Part shown: positions 48,377-56,892 of the stretch, in pieces
How the letters are laid out: the number at the start of each line of letters is the position of its first letter
Position numbering within the stretch: the first letter of the stretch is position 1
Assembly (NCBI RefSeq): GCF_014217995.1
Contig: NZ_CP041617.1
Coordinates: forward strand, 496,001 to 560,000
Direction of reading: 5' to 3'
DNA: 64,000 nt
Source: Campylobacter vulpis
GTDB lineage: Bacteria; Campylobacterota; Campylobacteria; Campylobacterales; Campylobacteraceae
Program-made: the position numbers and the translations under genes
The notes under the pieces: model-generated
Database searches by the model: none
Seen by the model: only the letters and a program-made list of their open reading frames with translations
What the model was told of the DNA's origin: nothing

Positions 48377-49359
48377 AAATTTTCTCCCCCAAAATGAAGC
48401 AGGGCTGATCCCCAAGTAAAACCGCCACCAAAAGCATCAAGTAAGATTAAAGAGCCTTTTTTAAGGCGTTTTTCTTCATAAGCATCATTCATTGCCATAG
48501 GTATGGAGGCTGCGGAAGTATTGCCATACTTTTGCACAGTAATAACACATTTTTCATCTTCTAAGCCGAGCTTTTCCTGCACGGCTTTGATGATTCTAAG
48601 ATTTGCCTGATGGGGGACAAACAAATCAATTTGTGATGAGCGAATATGATTTTTTTCTAAGAGTTCTACAACATCATTACTTAGGGTTTGAACGGCTATT
48701 TTAAAAACTTCGTTACCTTTCATTTTCATCGCCAAAGGAGAGCAAATTTCTACATTTTTGGAACGCTCTGTCATAAGTAAATCTCCATAAGTCCCATTAC
48801 TTGCTGTATGCACATCGATGATAGGATTTTCTTTATCAAGGCTTATAACTCCAGCTCCAGCTCCATCTCCAAAGAGAATGCAAATACTTCTATCTTTATA
48901 ATCCATAAGCGAACTTGCTTTTTCTGCACCTATGATAAGGACATTTTTTTTAGCACCGCTCTCTACCAAACTTTTGGCAAGCTCTAAAAGATAGATAAAG
49001 CCCGAACAAGCTGCGGATATATCAAAGGCTGTGATATTATAAAGCCCTAAATTTGCAGCAATTTTACAAGCTGTTGAAGGCATAGTGAAATAATCAGGAC
49101 TCAAAGTTGCTACAAGTATGGCGTCAATTTCGCTTGGCTTTAACCTCGCTCTTTCTAAGGCTTTTAGTGCAGCTTTTGTACCTAAGTCGCTAGTATTTTC
49201 GTCATCTGCGGCTATTCTTCTTTCACTGATACCTGTCCGGCGCAGTATCCATTCATCACTTGTATCAACCATTTTTTCAAGATCTGTATTGCTAAGAATT
49301 TGTTCAGGCACATAAGATGCTATACTTCTAAGAGAGGCTTTAAAATTTGGAAAGTTCAT
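48373..49359 (-). CDS. fabH: 3-Oxoacyl-ACP synthase III FabH
   Basis: The 328-residue condensing enzyme that starts fatty acid synthesis. Catalytic Cys in [18 protein letters not shown], His in [18 protein letters not shown], Asn in [15 protein letters not shown]-terminal [27 protein letters not shown] is typical. It overlaps plsX by 20 bases and shares its operon. Confidence 0.96.
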   Translation of the reverse strand: MNFPNFKASLRSIASYVPEQILSNTDLEKMVDTSDEWILRRTGISERRIAADDENTSDLGTKAALKALERARLKPSEIDAILVATLSPDYFTMPSTACKIAANLGLYNITAFDISAACSGFIYLLELAKSLVESGAKKNVLIIGAEKASSLMDYKDRSICILFGDGAGAGVISLDKENPIIDVHTASNGTYGDLLMTERSKNVEICSPLAMKMKGNEVFKIAVQTLSNDVVELLEKNHIRSSQIDLFVPHQANLRIIKAVQEKLGLEDEKCVITVQKYGNTSAASIPMAMNDAYEEKRLKKGSLILLDAFGGGFTWGSALLHFGGENF

Positions 49360-50320
49360 TTTCTATGGCTTTATTAATATTAGCTTCGCTAAAATGAAGT
49401 GCTTGAAAAATAGCATTTTGAATAGCTCTCGCATCACTTTTTCCATGACTGATAATCACACAGCCTTTTACGCCAAGTAGAGGTGCACCACCGTATTCTT
49501 GCCAGTCAATTTTCTTTTTAAGACGCATAAAGGAAGGTTTCATTAGTATTGCTCCAAATTTGGAGATTAAGTTTGTTTTAATATCTGCTTTTAAGATTTT
49601 AAAAATCGCTCCAGCCACACCTTCGCAGGATTTTAAAATGACATTGCCACTAAAACCATCGCAAACTAAAACATCGACATTTGCATTAAAAATATCACGC
49701 CCTTCAGCATTACCTATGAAATTTGGAAGTTTTTTCATTAGTTGATGCGTTTCTTTGGTAAGCTCATTGCCCTTGCATTCCTCTTCTCCATTTGAAAGCA
49801 AGGCGATTCTTGGTTTCGCAATTTGCATAATTTCCTTTGCATAAACCTCGCCCATAACAGCAAATTGAAACAAATTTTCACTTTTACAATCCGTGTTTGC
49901 ACCCACATCTAAAAGTAGAGTTGTCCCTGCAATATTCGGCATTAATGTCGCTATTGCTGGTCTTAAGACATTTTGCAATCTCCCAAGTCTAAGTGTTGCT
50001 AAAGACATGCTAGCTCCACTATGTCCAGCCGAAACTACGGCTTGGACTTTGCCATTTTTAACAAGCTCGACAGCCTTGTATATGCTCGTATCTTTGCGTT
50101 TTAAAGCATCGGTGGCATTTTCCTCCATAGAAAAAACCTCCTTAGCTTCTTCATATTGAACCAAGTGTTCCAAATTTTTTGGAATGAGCGGTTTTAAAAC
50201 CTCACTTTTGCCTACCAAGATAGCATTAAAAGGTTTGACATTTAAAGCTTTTATAACGCCCTCTATAATAGGCTTTTCACCGAAGTCGCCCCCCATTGCA
50301 TCAATGGCAATGTTTATCAT
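49340..50320 (-). CDS. plsX: Phosphate acyltransferase PlsX
   Basis: PlsX makes acyl-phosphate from acyl-ACP for phospholipid synthesis. About 326 residues: [81 protein letters not shown]. Start set at ATG 50320; a TTG at 50329 is open but too close to the ribosome site AAGGAAT. Typical rpmF-plsX-fabH order. Confidence 0.95.
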   Translation of the reverse strand: MINIAIDAMGGDFGEKPIIEGVIKALNVKPFNAILVGKSEVLKPLIPKNLEHLVQYEEAKEVFSMEENATDALKRKDTSIYKAVELVKNGKVQAVVSAGHSGASMSLATLRLGRLQNVLRPAIATLMPNIAGTTLLLDVGANTDCKSENLFQFAVMGEVYAKEIMQIAKPRIALLSNGEEECKGNELTKETHQLMKKLPNFIGNAEGRDIFNANVDVLVCDGFSGNVILKSCEGVAGAIFKILKADIKTNLISKFGAILMKPSFMRLKKKIDWQEYGGAPLLGVKGCVIISHGKSDARAIQNAIFQALHFSEANINKAIENELSKF

Positions 50321-50325
50321 AATTT

Positions 50326-50472
50326 TCAATATTCCTTAGTTAGCGGATTAGCACGGTGAGGCATTTTGTAGCTTCCATCTTTATCTTTTATAGGCTTAGG
50401 AAGACTAACTTTATAGTGTGTCCTGCGTTTAGCTGCACGAGTTTTACTCACTCTTCTCTTAGGGACTGCCAT
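50326..50472 (-). CDS. rpmF: 50S ribosomal protein L32
   Basis: A 48-residue basic protein: [20 protein letters not shown] at the start, then [20 protein letters not shown] and a tail ending LTKEY. The N-terminal [12 protein letters not shown] is the L32 signature. GGAG precedes the ATG, and the gene ends 6 bases before the plsX start. The standard neighbours DUF177, plsX and fabH confirm it. Confidence 0.95.
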   Translation of the reverse strand: MAVPKRRVSKTRAAKRRTHYKVSLPKPIKDKDGSYKMPHRANPLTKEY

Positions 50473-50490
50473 TTTTTCTCCTTTTTAAAT

Positions 50491-50850
50491 TTAATCTTTC
50501 TCACTGCAAGAATTGCAATAAAAATAGTCGCTTAAATAAGCTTCTAATTCGCCCATAGCAATTTCTAATAAGTCAATATGGGCATCAAAAAATTCTATCG
50601 TATCACTTAGCTCATTTTTAGGATCTTTATAAAGACCATCGCTTGCTAAGAGATTTAGTTTTTCATCAATATGAAGTTCTAATTCCGCTCCACATCTATC
50701 ACAAGGTCTATAAACAAAACCTTGCATTTTTGCTTGAATTTTTACAAGCTGAGAATTAACTCTGCTTAAATTTCCCTCAAAGACCATGTTTTCCAAATTT
50801 AATCTAAAAGGATAAGCGGTAGAATTAATTCTAGAAAAAGCGATTTTCAT
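50491..50850 (-). CDS. DUF177 family protein (YceD-like)
   Basis: A protein of about 119 residues of the DUF177/YceD family, commonly upstream of rpmF. Cys pairs in RPCDRCGAELELH and YFYCNSCSEKD could bind zinc. Linked by context to ribosome (23S rRNA) maturation in other bacteria, but its role here is unproven. ATG 50850 overlaps the ndk stop by one base. Confidence 0.85.
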   Translation of the reverse strand: MKIAFSRINSTAYPFRLNLENMVFEGNLSRVNSQLVKIQAKMQGFVYRPCDRCGAELELHIDEKLNLLASDGLYKDPKNELSDTIEFFDAHIDLLEIAMGELEAYLSDYFYCNSCSEKD

Positions 50851-51263
50851 CAGCAAATTTCATTAGATTTGAAAAAGAAATCAATCTCTATTTTTGCATT
50901 TTCTAGACTATCACTTCCGTGAACAGCATTTGCGTCGATATTTTCAGCAAAGTCCGCTCTAATAGTTCCAGCTTTAGCCTCTTTAGGATTTGTTGCACCC
51001 ATTAATTCTCTATTTTTAAGCACAGCATTTTCGCCTTCTAAAACAGAAACAACTACAGGACCGCTAATCATAAATTCAACTAAATCTTTAAAAAATGGTC
51101 TTTCTTTATGCACAGCGTAAAATCCCTCAGCTTGCTCTTTGCTTAATTGCAGTTTTTTCATCGCTGCTATTCTTAAGCCATTGCTTTCAAAGCGGTCTAG
51201 AATTTTACCTATAACACCTTTCTTAACGGCATCTGGTTTGATGATAGATAAAGTTTTTTCCAT
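50850..51263 (-). CDS. ndk: Nucleoside diphosphate kinase Ndk
   Basis: A 137-residue NDP kinase balancing NTP pools. N-terminal [49 protein letters not shown], and the phosphorylated His in [19 protein letters not shown] 51263 has AAGGAG upstream; an upstream GTG is out of place. Confidence 0.96.
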   Translation of the reverse strand: MEKTLSIIKPDAVKKGVIGKILDRFESNGLRIAAMKKLQLSKEQAEGFYAVHKERPFFKDLVEFMISGPVVVSVLEGENAVLKNRELMGATNPKEAKAGTIRADFAENIDANAVHGSDSLENAKIEIDFFFKSNEIC

Positions 51264-51300
51264 AATCACTCCTTGACAATTTTTGTAAATAAAACTTGGA

Positions 51301-51306
51301 ATTATA
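51301..51306 (-). promoter_or_regulatory. ndk promoter -10 box
   Basis: TATAAT on the minus strand, 37 bases upstream of the ndk ATG. It would serve ndk, the DUF177 gene, rpmF, plsX and fabH. Confidence 0.6.
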
Positions 51307-51339
51307 CTTAAATTTGTTTATAAGAAAATTAAACAAAGA

Positions 51340-51361
51340 AAAGCTAGTGAAAACTAGCTTT
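51340..51361 (-). terminator. Terminator after fdxA
   Basis: aaagctagt and actagcttt form a 9-bp stem with loop gaaa; on the minus strand it lies just after the fdxA stop and is followed by a T-rich run. Confidence 0.7.
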
Positions 51362-51368
51362 AAAAATT

Positions 51369-51653
51369 TTAAGCAAATACAGGAGTATCGCCACTTCTCA
51401 TATCATTTGATATATTTTCTCTGCTTGGTTGTCCCGAAGCAACTTCGCTCCAAACAATGCAACCATCAGTTGGACAGGCACTAGCACAGGCTGGTTGATC
51501 ATTATGTCCAACGCATTCAACACATTTGTTTGAATAAACATAGTATCTATCCTCTCCCTCAGGATTGCTAACGTCATCTACGATAGCACTAACTGGACAT
51601 TCATCAATGCAAGACCCACAAGCAATGCAACTATCTGTGATTTTTACAGCCAT
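51369..51653 (-). CDS. fdxA: Ferredoxin FdxA, 2[4Fe-4S] type
   Basis: A 94-residue ferredoxin. First cluster motif CIACGSCIDECPV; the second is expanded, CVECVGHNDQPACASACP, the Alvin-type spacing with an insertion between Cys 2 and 3. FdxA in C. jejuni is iron-induced and helps aerotolerance; it is divergent from ahpC there as here. AGGAG-like site before the ATG. Confidence 0.93.
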   Translation of the reverse strand: MAVKITDSCIACGSCIDECPVSAIVDDVSNPEGEDRYYVYSNKCVECVGHNDQPACASACPTDGCIVWSEVASGQPSRENISNDMRSGDTPVFA

Positions 51654-51755
51654 TTTAACTCCTTATAACTTTTGATGTTTGTTGAGTATTTTATCGGTAA
51701 AATCTTAAAGAAATATAATTTTATCGTTTTTTGATAATCAAAAAAGCCTTATTTT

Positions 51756-51771
51756 TGATAATAATTATTGT
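51756..51771. promoter_or_regulatory. Dyad between fdxA and ahpC, possible PerR/Fur site
   Basis: tgataataattattgt contains a perfect AATAATTATT palindrome in the divergent promoter region, about 100 bases before ahpC. The shape resembles Fur-family operators, but a simple AT-rich dyad can arise by chance. Confidence 0.35.
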
Positions 51772-51821
51772 TTTTTACATTTTCTATTATATTTTTAAAT
51801 CTTATTTAAAGTTTTAAATGA

Positions 51822-51829
51822 TATAATTT
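51822..51829 (+). promoter_or_regulatory. ahpC promoter -10 box
   Basis: A TATAAT-type box (in gatataattttgcc) lies about 37 bases before the ahpC ATG, with a T-rich stretch upstream and AGGAG as ribosome site. Confidence 0.5.
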
Positions 51830-51864
51830 TGCCATCAATAAATTTTATTATTTAGGAGAACACA

Positions 51865-52461
51865 ATGATTGTTACAAAAAAAGCTTTAGATTTCACTGCT
51901 CCAGCAGTGTTAGGCAATAATGAGATTGTAAATGATTTTAATCTTTACAAAAACATAGGTCCAAAGGGTGCTGTCGTTTTCTTTTATCCAAAAGATTTTA
52001 CCTTTGTTTGCCCTTCAGAAATTATCGCTTTTGATAAGAGATATGAAGAATTTAAAAGCAGAGGCATTGAGGTGATAGGAATTTCAGGAGATAATGAATT
52101 TTCTCATTTTGCTTGGAAAAATACGCCTGTTAATCAAGGTGGTATTGGTCAAGTTAAATTTCCACTTGTTGCCGATTTAACTAAGCAAATTGCTAGAAAT
52201 TTCGATGTGCTCTTTGCTGAAGCTGTCGCACTTCGTGGCTCATTTTTACTTGATGCTGATGGCACGGTTCGTCACGCTGTGATTAACGATTTGCCGCTTG
52301 GTAGAAATATTGATGAAATGCTAAGAATGGTCGATACTATGCTTTTCACAAATGAGCACGGAGAAGTTTGCCCTGCTGGTTGGAATAAAGGCGATGAAGG
52401 TATGAAAGCTAATCCTAAAGGCGTAGCTGAATATCTTGACAAAAACGAAAGCAAACTTTAA
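51865..52461 (+). CDS. ahpC: Alkyl hydroperoxide reductase AhpC
   Basis: A 198-residue two-Cys peroxiredoxin. Peroxidatic Cys in FYPKDFTFVCPSE, resolving Cys in GEVCPAGWNKG, and the GLFYPKDF-type context of AhpC/Prx1. It detoxifies organic peroxides; PerR control is expected in Campylobacter. It ends at a strong terminator. Confidence 0.97.
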   Translation: MIVTKKALDFTAPAVLGNNEIVNDFNLYKNIGPKGAVVFFYPKDFTFVCPSEIIAFDKRYEEFKSRGIEVIGISGDNEFSHFAWKNTPVNQGGIGQVKFPLVADLTKQIARNFDVLFAEAVALRGSFLLDADGTVRHAVINDLPLGRNIDEMLRMVDTMLFTNEHGEVCPAGWNKGDEGMKANPKGVAEYLDKNESKL

Positions 52462-52465
52462 TCTT

Positions 52466-52490
52466 AAAGCCTCTTTTTGAGGCTTTTTCT
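52466..52490 (+). terminator. ahpC intrinsic terminator
   Basis: aaagcctc / gaggcttt, 8-bp stem with loop ttttt, followed by tt and a T-rich tail, directly after the ahpC stop. Confidence 0.85.
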
Positions 52491-52594
52491 TCATTATTAA
52501 CCCTTTTTCTTCATTTCAAACTGATTTTTTACAAACATAATTAAACTGATTTTCTATCTAAATTCGACTTAAAGTAAATTTAAGCAAATTTTAA

Positions 52595-52608
52595 GGGGGG
52601 GGGGGGGG
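52595..52608 (+). repeat. Intergenic poly-G tract, 14 G
   Basis: A run of 14 G lies in the non-coding gap between ahpC and the small membrane protein, 38 bases before that gene's ATG and directly 5' of tatcat, a possible -10 box. Poly-G tracts of this length are unstable in Campylobacter. Being in a promoter region, changes would alter spacing and not a reading frame. Confidence 0.9.
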
Positions 52609-52646
52609 TATCATATGAGCTTTTATTTTACTTTTATGAGAATTAT

Positions 52647-52880
52647 ATGATTTATATTTTAGCATTTTTCTTCCCCTATGTTGCCTTACTTGTTAGAGGT
52701 CTTTGGATACAAGCGATTTTTAACTTTATCCTTTGTGTGATAGGCTATTTTACGATAATGCTCTTATTTGGAGGTTTTCTTTGTCTCATTGCTTCGATTT
52801 GGGGCATTATAGCCATTTTGCAAAATACCAATAAAAAAAATCATCAAGAGATGGTTGAAGCTTTAAAAAACAAAGATTAA
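52647..52880 (+). CDS. Pmp3/YqaE-like small membrane protein
   Basis: A 77-residue protein with two or three hydrophobic helices (about residues 2-20, 22-37 and 38-61) and a charged tail (NTNKKNHQEMVEALKNKD). The segment FFFPYVALLVRGLWIQAIFN recalls the Pmp3/YqaE pattern (FPP.AVLLR.G...N), a family of small stress-related or immunity membrane peptides. The match is weak. No strong ribosome site. A 14-G tract lies just upstream. Confidence 0.6.
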   Translation: MIYILAFFFPYVALLVRGLWIQAIFNFILCVIGYFTIMLLFGGFLCLIASIWGIIAILQNTNKKNHQEMVEALKNKD

Positions 52881-52887
52881 AATTCTT

Positions 52888-52910
52888 GGTCTAAACTTTT
52901 GTTTTAGACC
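52888..52910 (+). terminator. Hairpin after small membrane protein gene
   Basis: ggtctaaa and tttagacc make an 8-bp stem with a 7-base loop, a few bases after the stop and before flhB. Confidence 0.6.
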
Positions 52911-52985
52911 ACACTTTCTTAGATAAAATTCTACAAATTTATATTTTTTCATTATAATTTAGCTTTAAATTTTTTAAGGGTAAAT

Positions 52986-54056
52986 ATGGCAGGCGAAGAC
53001 CAAGAAAAAACGGAAGAACCCACCTCCAAAAAAATAGAAGATGCTAGACAAGAGGGTAATGTTCCTAAAAGTCAAGACGCAGCCGCTGTGGTAACCTTGA
53101 TTGTGGCGATTACTTTGCTCTTATTTTTGTTGGGTTTTATGGGTGAGAGAGTGGCGAATTTGTATCGCTATTATCAAAGTTTTATTGGTGTGGAATTTGA
53201 TTTACGCATTATTCAAGCCATTATGATGAAGAGCATTTTTGAGGTTTTGATTATCTTAGCTCCCATAGTTTTAAGCATTATGGTTGCAGGAATTATTGGT
53301 AATGTGATGCAATTTGGCTTTATTTTTACAACCAAGCCCATTATGCCAAATTTAAGTAAAATTAATCCTCTTAAAGGACTTAAAAATCTTTTTTCTCTCA
53401 AAAAACTCATCGAAAGTGTCAAAATTATTCTTAAAGTGAGCGTCGTTTTTACCATAGCTTTTATTGTTCTACTTCAATTTGTCAAAGAACTTCCTAAAGT
53501 CGAGCTTTATAGTCTTGCTGCACAAATGGTCTGGTTGAGGGATAAAACTTTGATTTTGGCAGCTATTGTGATTATTGCTTTTTTGATTATCGCTATTTTA
53601 GATGTTTTTCTGGTGCGTTTTCAATATTTTCAGGGTCTTAGAATGAGTAAGCAGGAAATTAAAGATGAGTATAAGCAAATGGAAGGGGATCCACAGGTTA
53701 AAGGTAGAATTAGGCGTTTGCAAATGGAAGCGGCAAGGCGTAGAATGGTGCAAGATGTCGCAGGTGCCGATGTGGTCATCACTAACCCTACACATTATGC
53801 TGTGGCTTTGCGTTATGATACGACTAAAGAAAATGCCCCAAGAGTGGTGGCTAAGGGGGTGGATTTTCTTGCTTTACGCATTAAAGAAATGGCATATAAA
53901 CACAATGTTATCGTCTATGAAAATCCTCCTCTTGCAAGGCAGCTTTATAAGGATTGCGATATCGACCAACTTATCCCTAGAGAACTTTTTAAGGCGGTAA
54001 GTGAAGTCTTTAAATTTGTTTATCAGGCAAATAAAAAGAAATTTCCTAAATCTTAA
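52986..54056 (+). CDS. flhB: Flagellar export protein FlhB
   Basis: FlhB is an export-gate protein that switches substrate class from hook to filament. 356 residues: an N-terminal GEDQEKTEEPTSKKIEDARQEG, four membrane helices (about 35-55, 88-110, 140-162, 185-208), then the cytoplasmic domain with the autocleavage NPTHYAVALRYD. The end RELFKAVSEVFKFVYQ parallels FlhX at 7549. It ends by a 4-base convergent overlap with yaaA. Confidence 0.96.
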   Translation: MAGEDQEKTEEPTSKKIEDARQEGNVPKSQDAAAVVTLIVAITLLLFLLGFMGERVANLYRYYQSFIGVEFDLRIIQAIMMKSIFEVLIILAPIVLSIMVAGIIGNVMQFGFIFTTKPIMPNLSKINPLKGLKNLFSLKKLIESVKIILKVSVVFTIAFIVLLQFVKELPKVELYSLAAQMVWLRDKTLILAAIVIIAFLIIAILDVFLVRFQYFQGLRMSKQEIKDEYKQMEGDPQVKGRIRRLQMEAARRRMVQDVAGADVVITNPTHYAVALRYDTTKENAPRVVAKGVDFLALRIKEMAYKHNVIVYENPPLARQLYKDCDIDQLIPRELFKAVSEVFKFVYQANKKKFPKS

Positions 54057-54787
54057 TCTAAAATTTCTAAGGTAATTTCTTCTTTAAGTTTGAGTTGCTT
54101 GACTTCTTTTAGCTTTAAATTTGGGGGAAGTTTAGAGAGTAATTCTTGATTTGAGCTAACTTCATTTTCCGCAGCCACTCTTAGTAAAATGCCCCGATAA
54201 GCCTTAGCATAATGGCTAACTATTTTACCATTTTTAAGGAATTTATAAGTGCTAACTTTCTTTTGTGGCGTGTAAAATTTATCATAAAATCCCGCTCTTA
54301 AATCAAGCACTTCTTCTTTTTCTAACAATTTGTCTAAAGCTTTACTAAAATGTTTTTTATAAAAATGCTCTATGTTAAAATCCTTAAGCTTTGCACCCTG
54401 TTTAAATTTATAAAAGGGCAGGGTATCATTTGCTCTTACTACGCCAAAAAGATTGGAAAAAATTAAAGTATTTTCTAGGATATAATTTTGAGCTTTTTTG
54501 TGAAGAGTTTTGAAATTTAAATATTCATAACTCACGCCTGTATAAAGTTTGATTGCTTGTTTTGTGGGAGCCGTTTTTAAATCTTGTAAAAATTCTTGTG
54601 TGGGATTTTTAATGCCAAAAAGAGTTTCAAGCTCTTTTAAATTGGCGTTTTTAAGATAATCTTCATAAATTTGCAACGCTTCAAGTCTATATTTAAAAAG
54701 CTCCTTAAAGATAAAGGAGCTTTCATCAAAAGGACTTAAATCGCACTCTTTACTTTTACTTTCACTAGGAGAGAAAAGAATTTTCAA
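54053..54787 (-). CDS. yaaA: Peroxide stress protein YaaA (DUF328)
   Basis: A 244-residue YaaA-family protein linked to limiting oxidative DNA damage in E. coli. Begins KILFSPSESKSKE, and has IKLYTGVSYEYLNF, LIFSNLFGVVRANDTLPFYKF, VLDLRAGFYDKFY and VSHYAKAYRGILLR. The start is TTG, overlapping the jlpA stop (CCTTGA), with GGAGAG upstream; this keeps the family N-terminus. Same order as jlpA-yaaA in C. jejuni as recalled. Confidence 0.88.
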   Translation of the reverse strand: MKILFSPSESKSKECDLSPFDESSFIFKELFKYRLEALQIYEDYLKNANLKELETLFGIKNPTQEFLQDLKTAPTKQAIKLYTGVSYEYLNFKTLHKKAQNYILENTLIFSNLFGVVRANDTLPFYKFKQGAKLKDFNIEHFYKKHFSKALDKLLEKEEVLDLRAGFYDKFYTPQKKVSTYKFLKNGKIVSHYAKAYRGILLRVAAENEVSSNQELLSKLPPNLKLKEVKQLKLKEEITLEILD

Positions 54788-55881
54788 GGATAAATCTCTC
54801 CTATTTGCGAAAGCTGATTAATGGTTTTAAGTATGGTGCTAAAATCTTTGCCATTAATGGTAATGTTTGCAACACTTTCTTCTTTTAAGTTGATAAAATC
54901 ACTCACAGGCATATCTTTAAAGCCAAGCACAAGATTTAGCTTATAAAGTGGGTCTTTGCTAATGTCATTGATAAGCTCAAGTACTTGGGAATAAAGCAAA
55001 TTTTGCTCTTCATTTGCACTTTGATTTTGTAATGCTTCTAGGGAAGCTTTTGCCATATTGATGTAAGGGCTAAAGGCATTATTTGTTTGAAGATTGAAAT
55101 TAAATTTAAATTCTTTAAATGTGCTTTGTTTTAAAAATTCTTCAAAGTTATTATTAAAACCTTCTTCAAATTCTTTAGAGGAATTTGCTAAGTTAAAGGC
55201 TAATTGATTGGTGTCAAATTTCACATTTAAATGATCTAATAGAGTAAAAATTTCTTCTTTAAAATTACCTTCTAAATTTGTAGAAATGACATTTTCTTTA
55301 TTGTTATCAAGCTTATAAGAAAAAGTATAATTTAGCTTTTTATCATTTTTGGTTGTTAGCAATGTATATGTAAAATTGTAGGTATCTTTACTTAAGTCTT
55401 GAATTAATTTGGAGATTTTTTCATCATTTATGAGCTGTTTGCTTGCATTTTCTATCGCTTTAATGCTCTCATCACTTAGTTTTAGACTTTCAAATACCAA
55501 ATTTGCTTCTAATTTCTCGTGCTTAGCGAAAAGATGTGTGTAATAATCTTTATAAGAAATTAAACCGGAAGTATTATTTTCTGTGTAAATTTCATTTGAG
55601 CGAAATTTAATGTTTTGAATATCGAAAAGTTTTGATTCTTTATTGCTTAACGAAAAATTAGAGCTTTGACACTCTATAAAAGCCCCATCAGCTTTACAAG
55701 TGAAATTTTTAAAATCGACCTTAAGATTTGGAAAGGCATTCATTTGCTCTTGTATAGTTTTTTGTGCGGAGTCATTAAGCGATTTTTCATATTTTTTAAC
55801 AATTTCATCGCTAAGATCATTTGATGAGCAAGCAGCCAAAAAAAGTGCTAAAACACCAAGTAGAGCTAAATTCTTTTTCAT
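54784..55881 (-). CDS. jlpA: JlpA-family surface lipoprotein
   Basis: A 365-residue lipoprotein (lipobox LFLAAC, Cys at residue 18) resembling JlpA of C. jejuni, reported as a surface adhesin. Shared features are KKYEKSLN, FKNFTCKADGAFIECQS, IKFRSNEIY and LVFESLKLSDESIKAI, with long beta-rich repeats after. The sequence is clearly diverged from C. jejuni, so adhesin activity is not assured. It is divergent from cjaA as in C. jejuni, which supports the identity. Confidence 0.82.
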   Translation of the reverse strand: MKKNLALLGVLALFLAACSSNDLSDEIVKKYEKSLNDSAQKTIQEQMNAFPNLKVDFKNFTCKADGAFIECQSSNFSLSNKESKLFDIQNIKFRSNEIYTENNTSGLISYKDYYTHLFAKHEKLEANLVFESLKLSDESIKAIENASKQLINDEKISKLIQDLSKDTYNFTYTLLTTKNDKKLNYTFSYKLDNNKENVISTNLEGNFKEEIFTLLDHLNVKFDTNQLAFNLANSSKEFEEGFNNNFEEFLKQSTFKEFKFNFNLQTNNAFSPYINMAKASLEALQNQSANEEQNLLYSQVLELINDISKDPLYKLNLVLGFKDMPVSDFINLKEESVANITINGKDFSTILKTINQLSQIGEIYP

Positions 55882-55911
55882 TTTTTTCCTTTGCCATTAA
55901 AATAAGGCGAA

Positions 55912-55917
55912 ATTATA
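55912..55917 (-). promoter_or_regulatory. jlpA promoter -10 box
   Basis: TATAAT on the minus strand preceded by aaaaaattgc, 31 bases upstream of the jlpA ATG; a T-rich element lies upstream. Confidence 0.6.
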
Positions 55918-56007
55918 GCAATTTTTTCTTAACTTTTTTTCGATAATTTTTATCCTAATTAATTTTTTTGTATTAAAATAAACACAAATTTAATGGAAAG
56001 GACAAAA

Positions 56008-56841
56008 ATGAAAAAAATATTTTTAAGTATTTTTACGGCTTTTGTTGCGGTATTTTTAGCCGCTTGTGGTAGTAGTGAGAGTGGAGTAAATTCCATTGAA
56101 AGAATTAAAAACTCAGGAGTAGTTAAAATCGGTGTTTTTGGTGATAAGCCTCCTTTTGGTTATGTCGATGAAAAGGGTGCAAATCAAGGCTATGACATTA
56201 TTTTTGCTAAACGTATAGCAAAAGAGCTTTTAGGTGATGAAAATAAAGTCGAATTTGTGCTTGTCGAGGCGGCAAATCGTGTCGAGTTTTTAAAGTCTAA
56301 TAAGGTCGATATTATCCTTGCAAATTTCACGCAAACTCCAGAAAGAGCGGAGCAGGTTGATTTCGCTTTGCCTTATATGAAAGTGGCTTTAGGCGTGGCA
56401 GTGCCTAAAGATAGTGAGATTAAAAGCGTGGAAGATTTAAAGGATAAAACTTTGATTTTAAATAAAGGCACAACAGCAGATGCATATTTTACTAAAAATC
56501 ACGCCGATATTAAAACTTTGAAATTTGACCAAAATACTGAAACTTTCGCAGCCCTAATGGATAAAAGAGGCGATGCTCTAGCTCACGATAATACCTTGCT
56601 TTTTGCTTGGGTTAAGGAAAGACCTGATTATAAGGTTGTGATTAAGGAGCTTGGAAATCAAGATGTTATTGCTCCAGCGGTTAAAAAAGGCGATAAAGAA
56701 TTGAAAGAATTTATTGATAATTTAATCATTTCTTTAGCCGCAGAGCAGTTTTTTCACAAGGCTTATGATGAGAGTTTAAAGGTGCATTTTGGAGCAGATA
56801 TTAAGGCTGATGATGTCGTCATTGAGGGCGGAAAACTTTAA
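56008..56841 (+). CDS. cjaA: CjaA amino-acid (cysteine) binding lipoprotein
   Basis: An ABC transporter solute-binding lipoprotein of about 277 residues (lipobox VFLAAC). Cluster-3 binding protein features: IKNSGVVKIGVFGDKPPFGYVD, NQGYDIIFAKRIAKELLG, VDIILANFTQTPERAEQVDFALPYM. C. jejuni CjaA binds cysteine. Start ATG 56008, with GGAAAGGA upstream. No permease or ATPase genes are adjacent. Confidence 0.88.
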   Translation: MKKIFLSIFTAFVAVFLAACGSSESGVNSIERIKNSGVVKIGVFGDKPPFGYVDEKGANQGYDIIFAKRIAKELLGDENKVEFVLVEAANRVEFLKSNKVDIILANFTQTPERAEQVDFALPYMKVALGVAVPKDSEIKSVEDLKDKTLILNKGTTADAYFTKNHADIKTLKFDQNTETFAALMDKRGDALAHDNTLLFAWVKERPDYKVVIKELGNQDVIAPAVKKGDKELKEFIDNLIISLAAEQFFHKAYDESLKVHFGADIKADDVVIEGGKL

Positions 56842-56848
56842 AATTTAA

Positions 56849-56870
56849 GGGCAATTTGCTTAAATTGCCC
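56849..56870 (+). terminator. Hairpin between cjaA and ispG
   Basis: gggcaattt and aaattgccc form a perfect 9-bp stem with loop gctt. There is no U-run after it, and it ends 4 bases before the first possible ispG ATG (56875). It may be a weak terminator or RNA-stabilising 3' end of cjaA. Confidence 0.5.
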
Positions 56871-56892
56871 AATAATGGCAAAAAGAGTTTCT

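Noticed and set aside
52584-52646. Upstream extension of the small membrane-protein gene through the poly-G tract
   Set aside because: The frame is open back to 52584 only, without a start codon or ribosome site, and other G counts lead to stops or no start.
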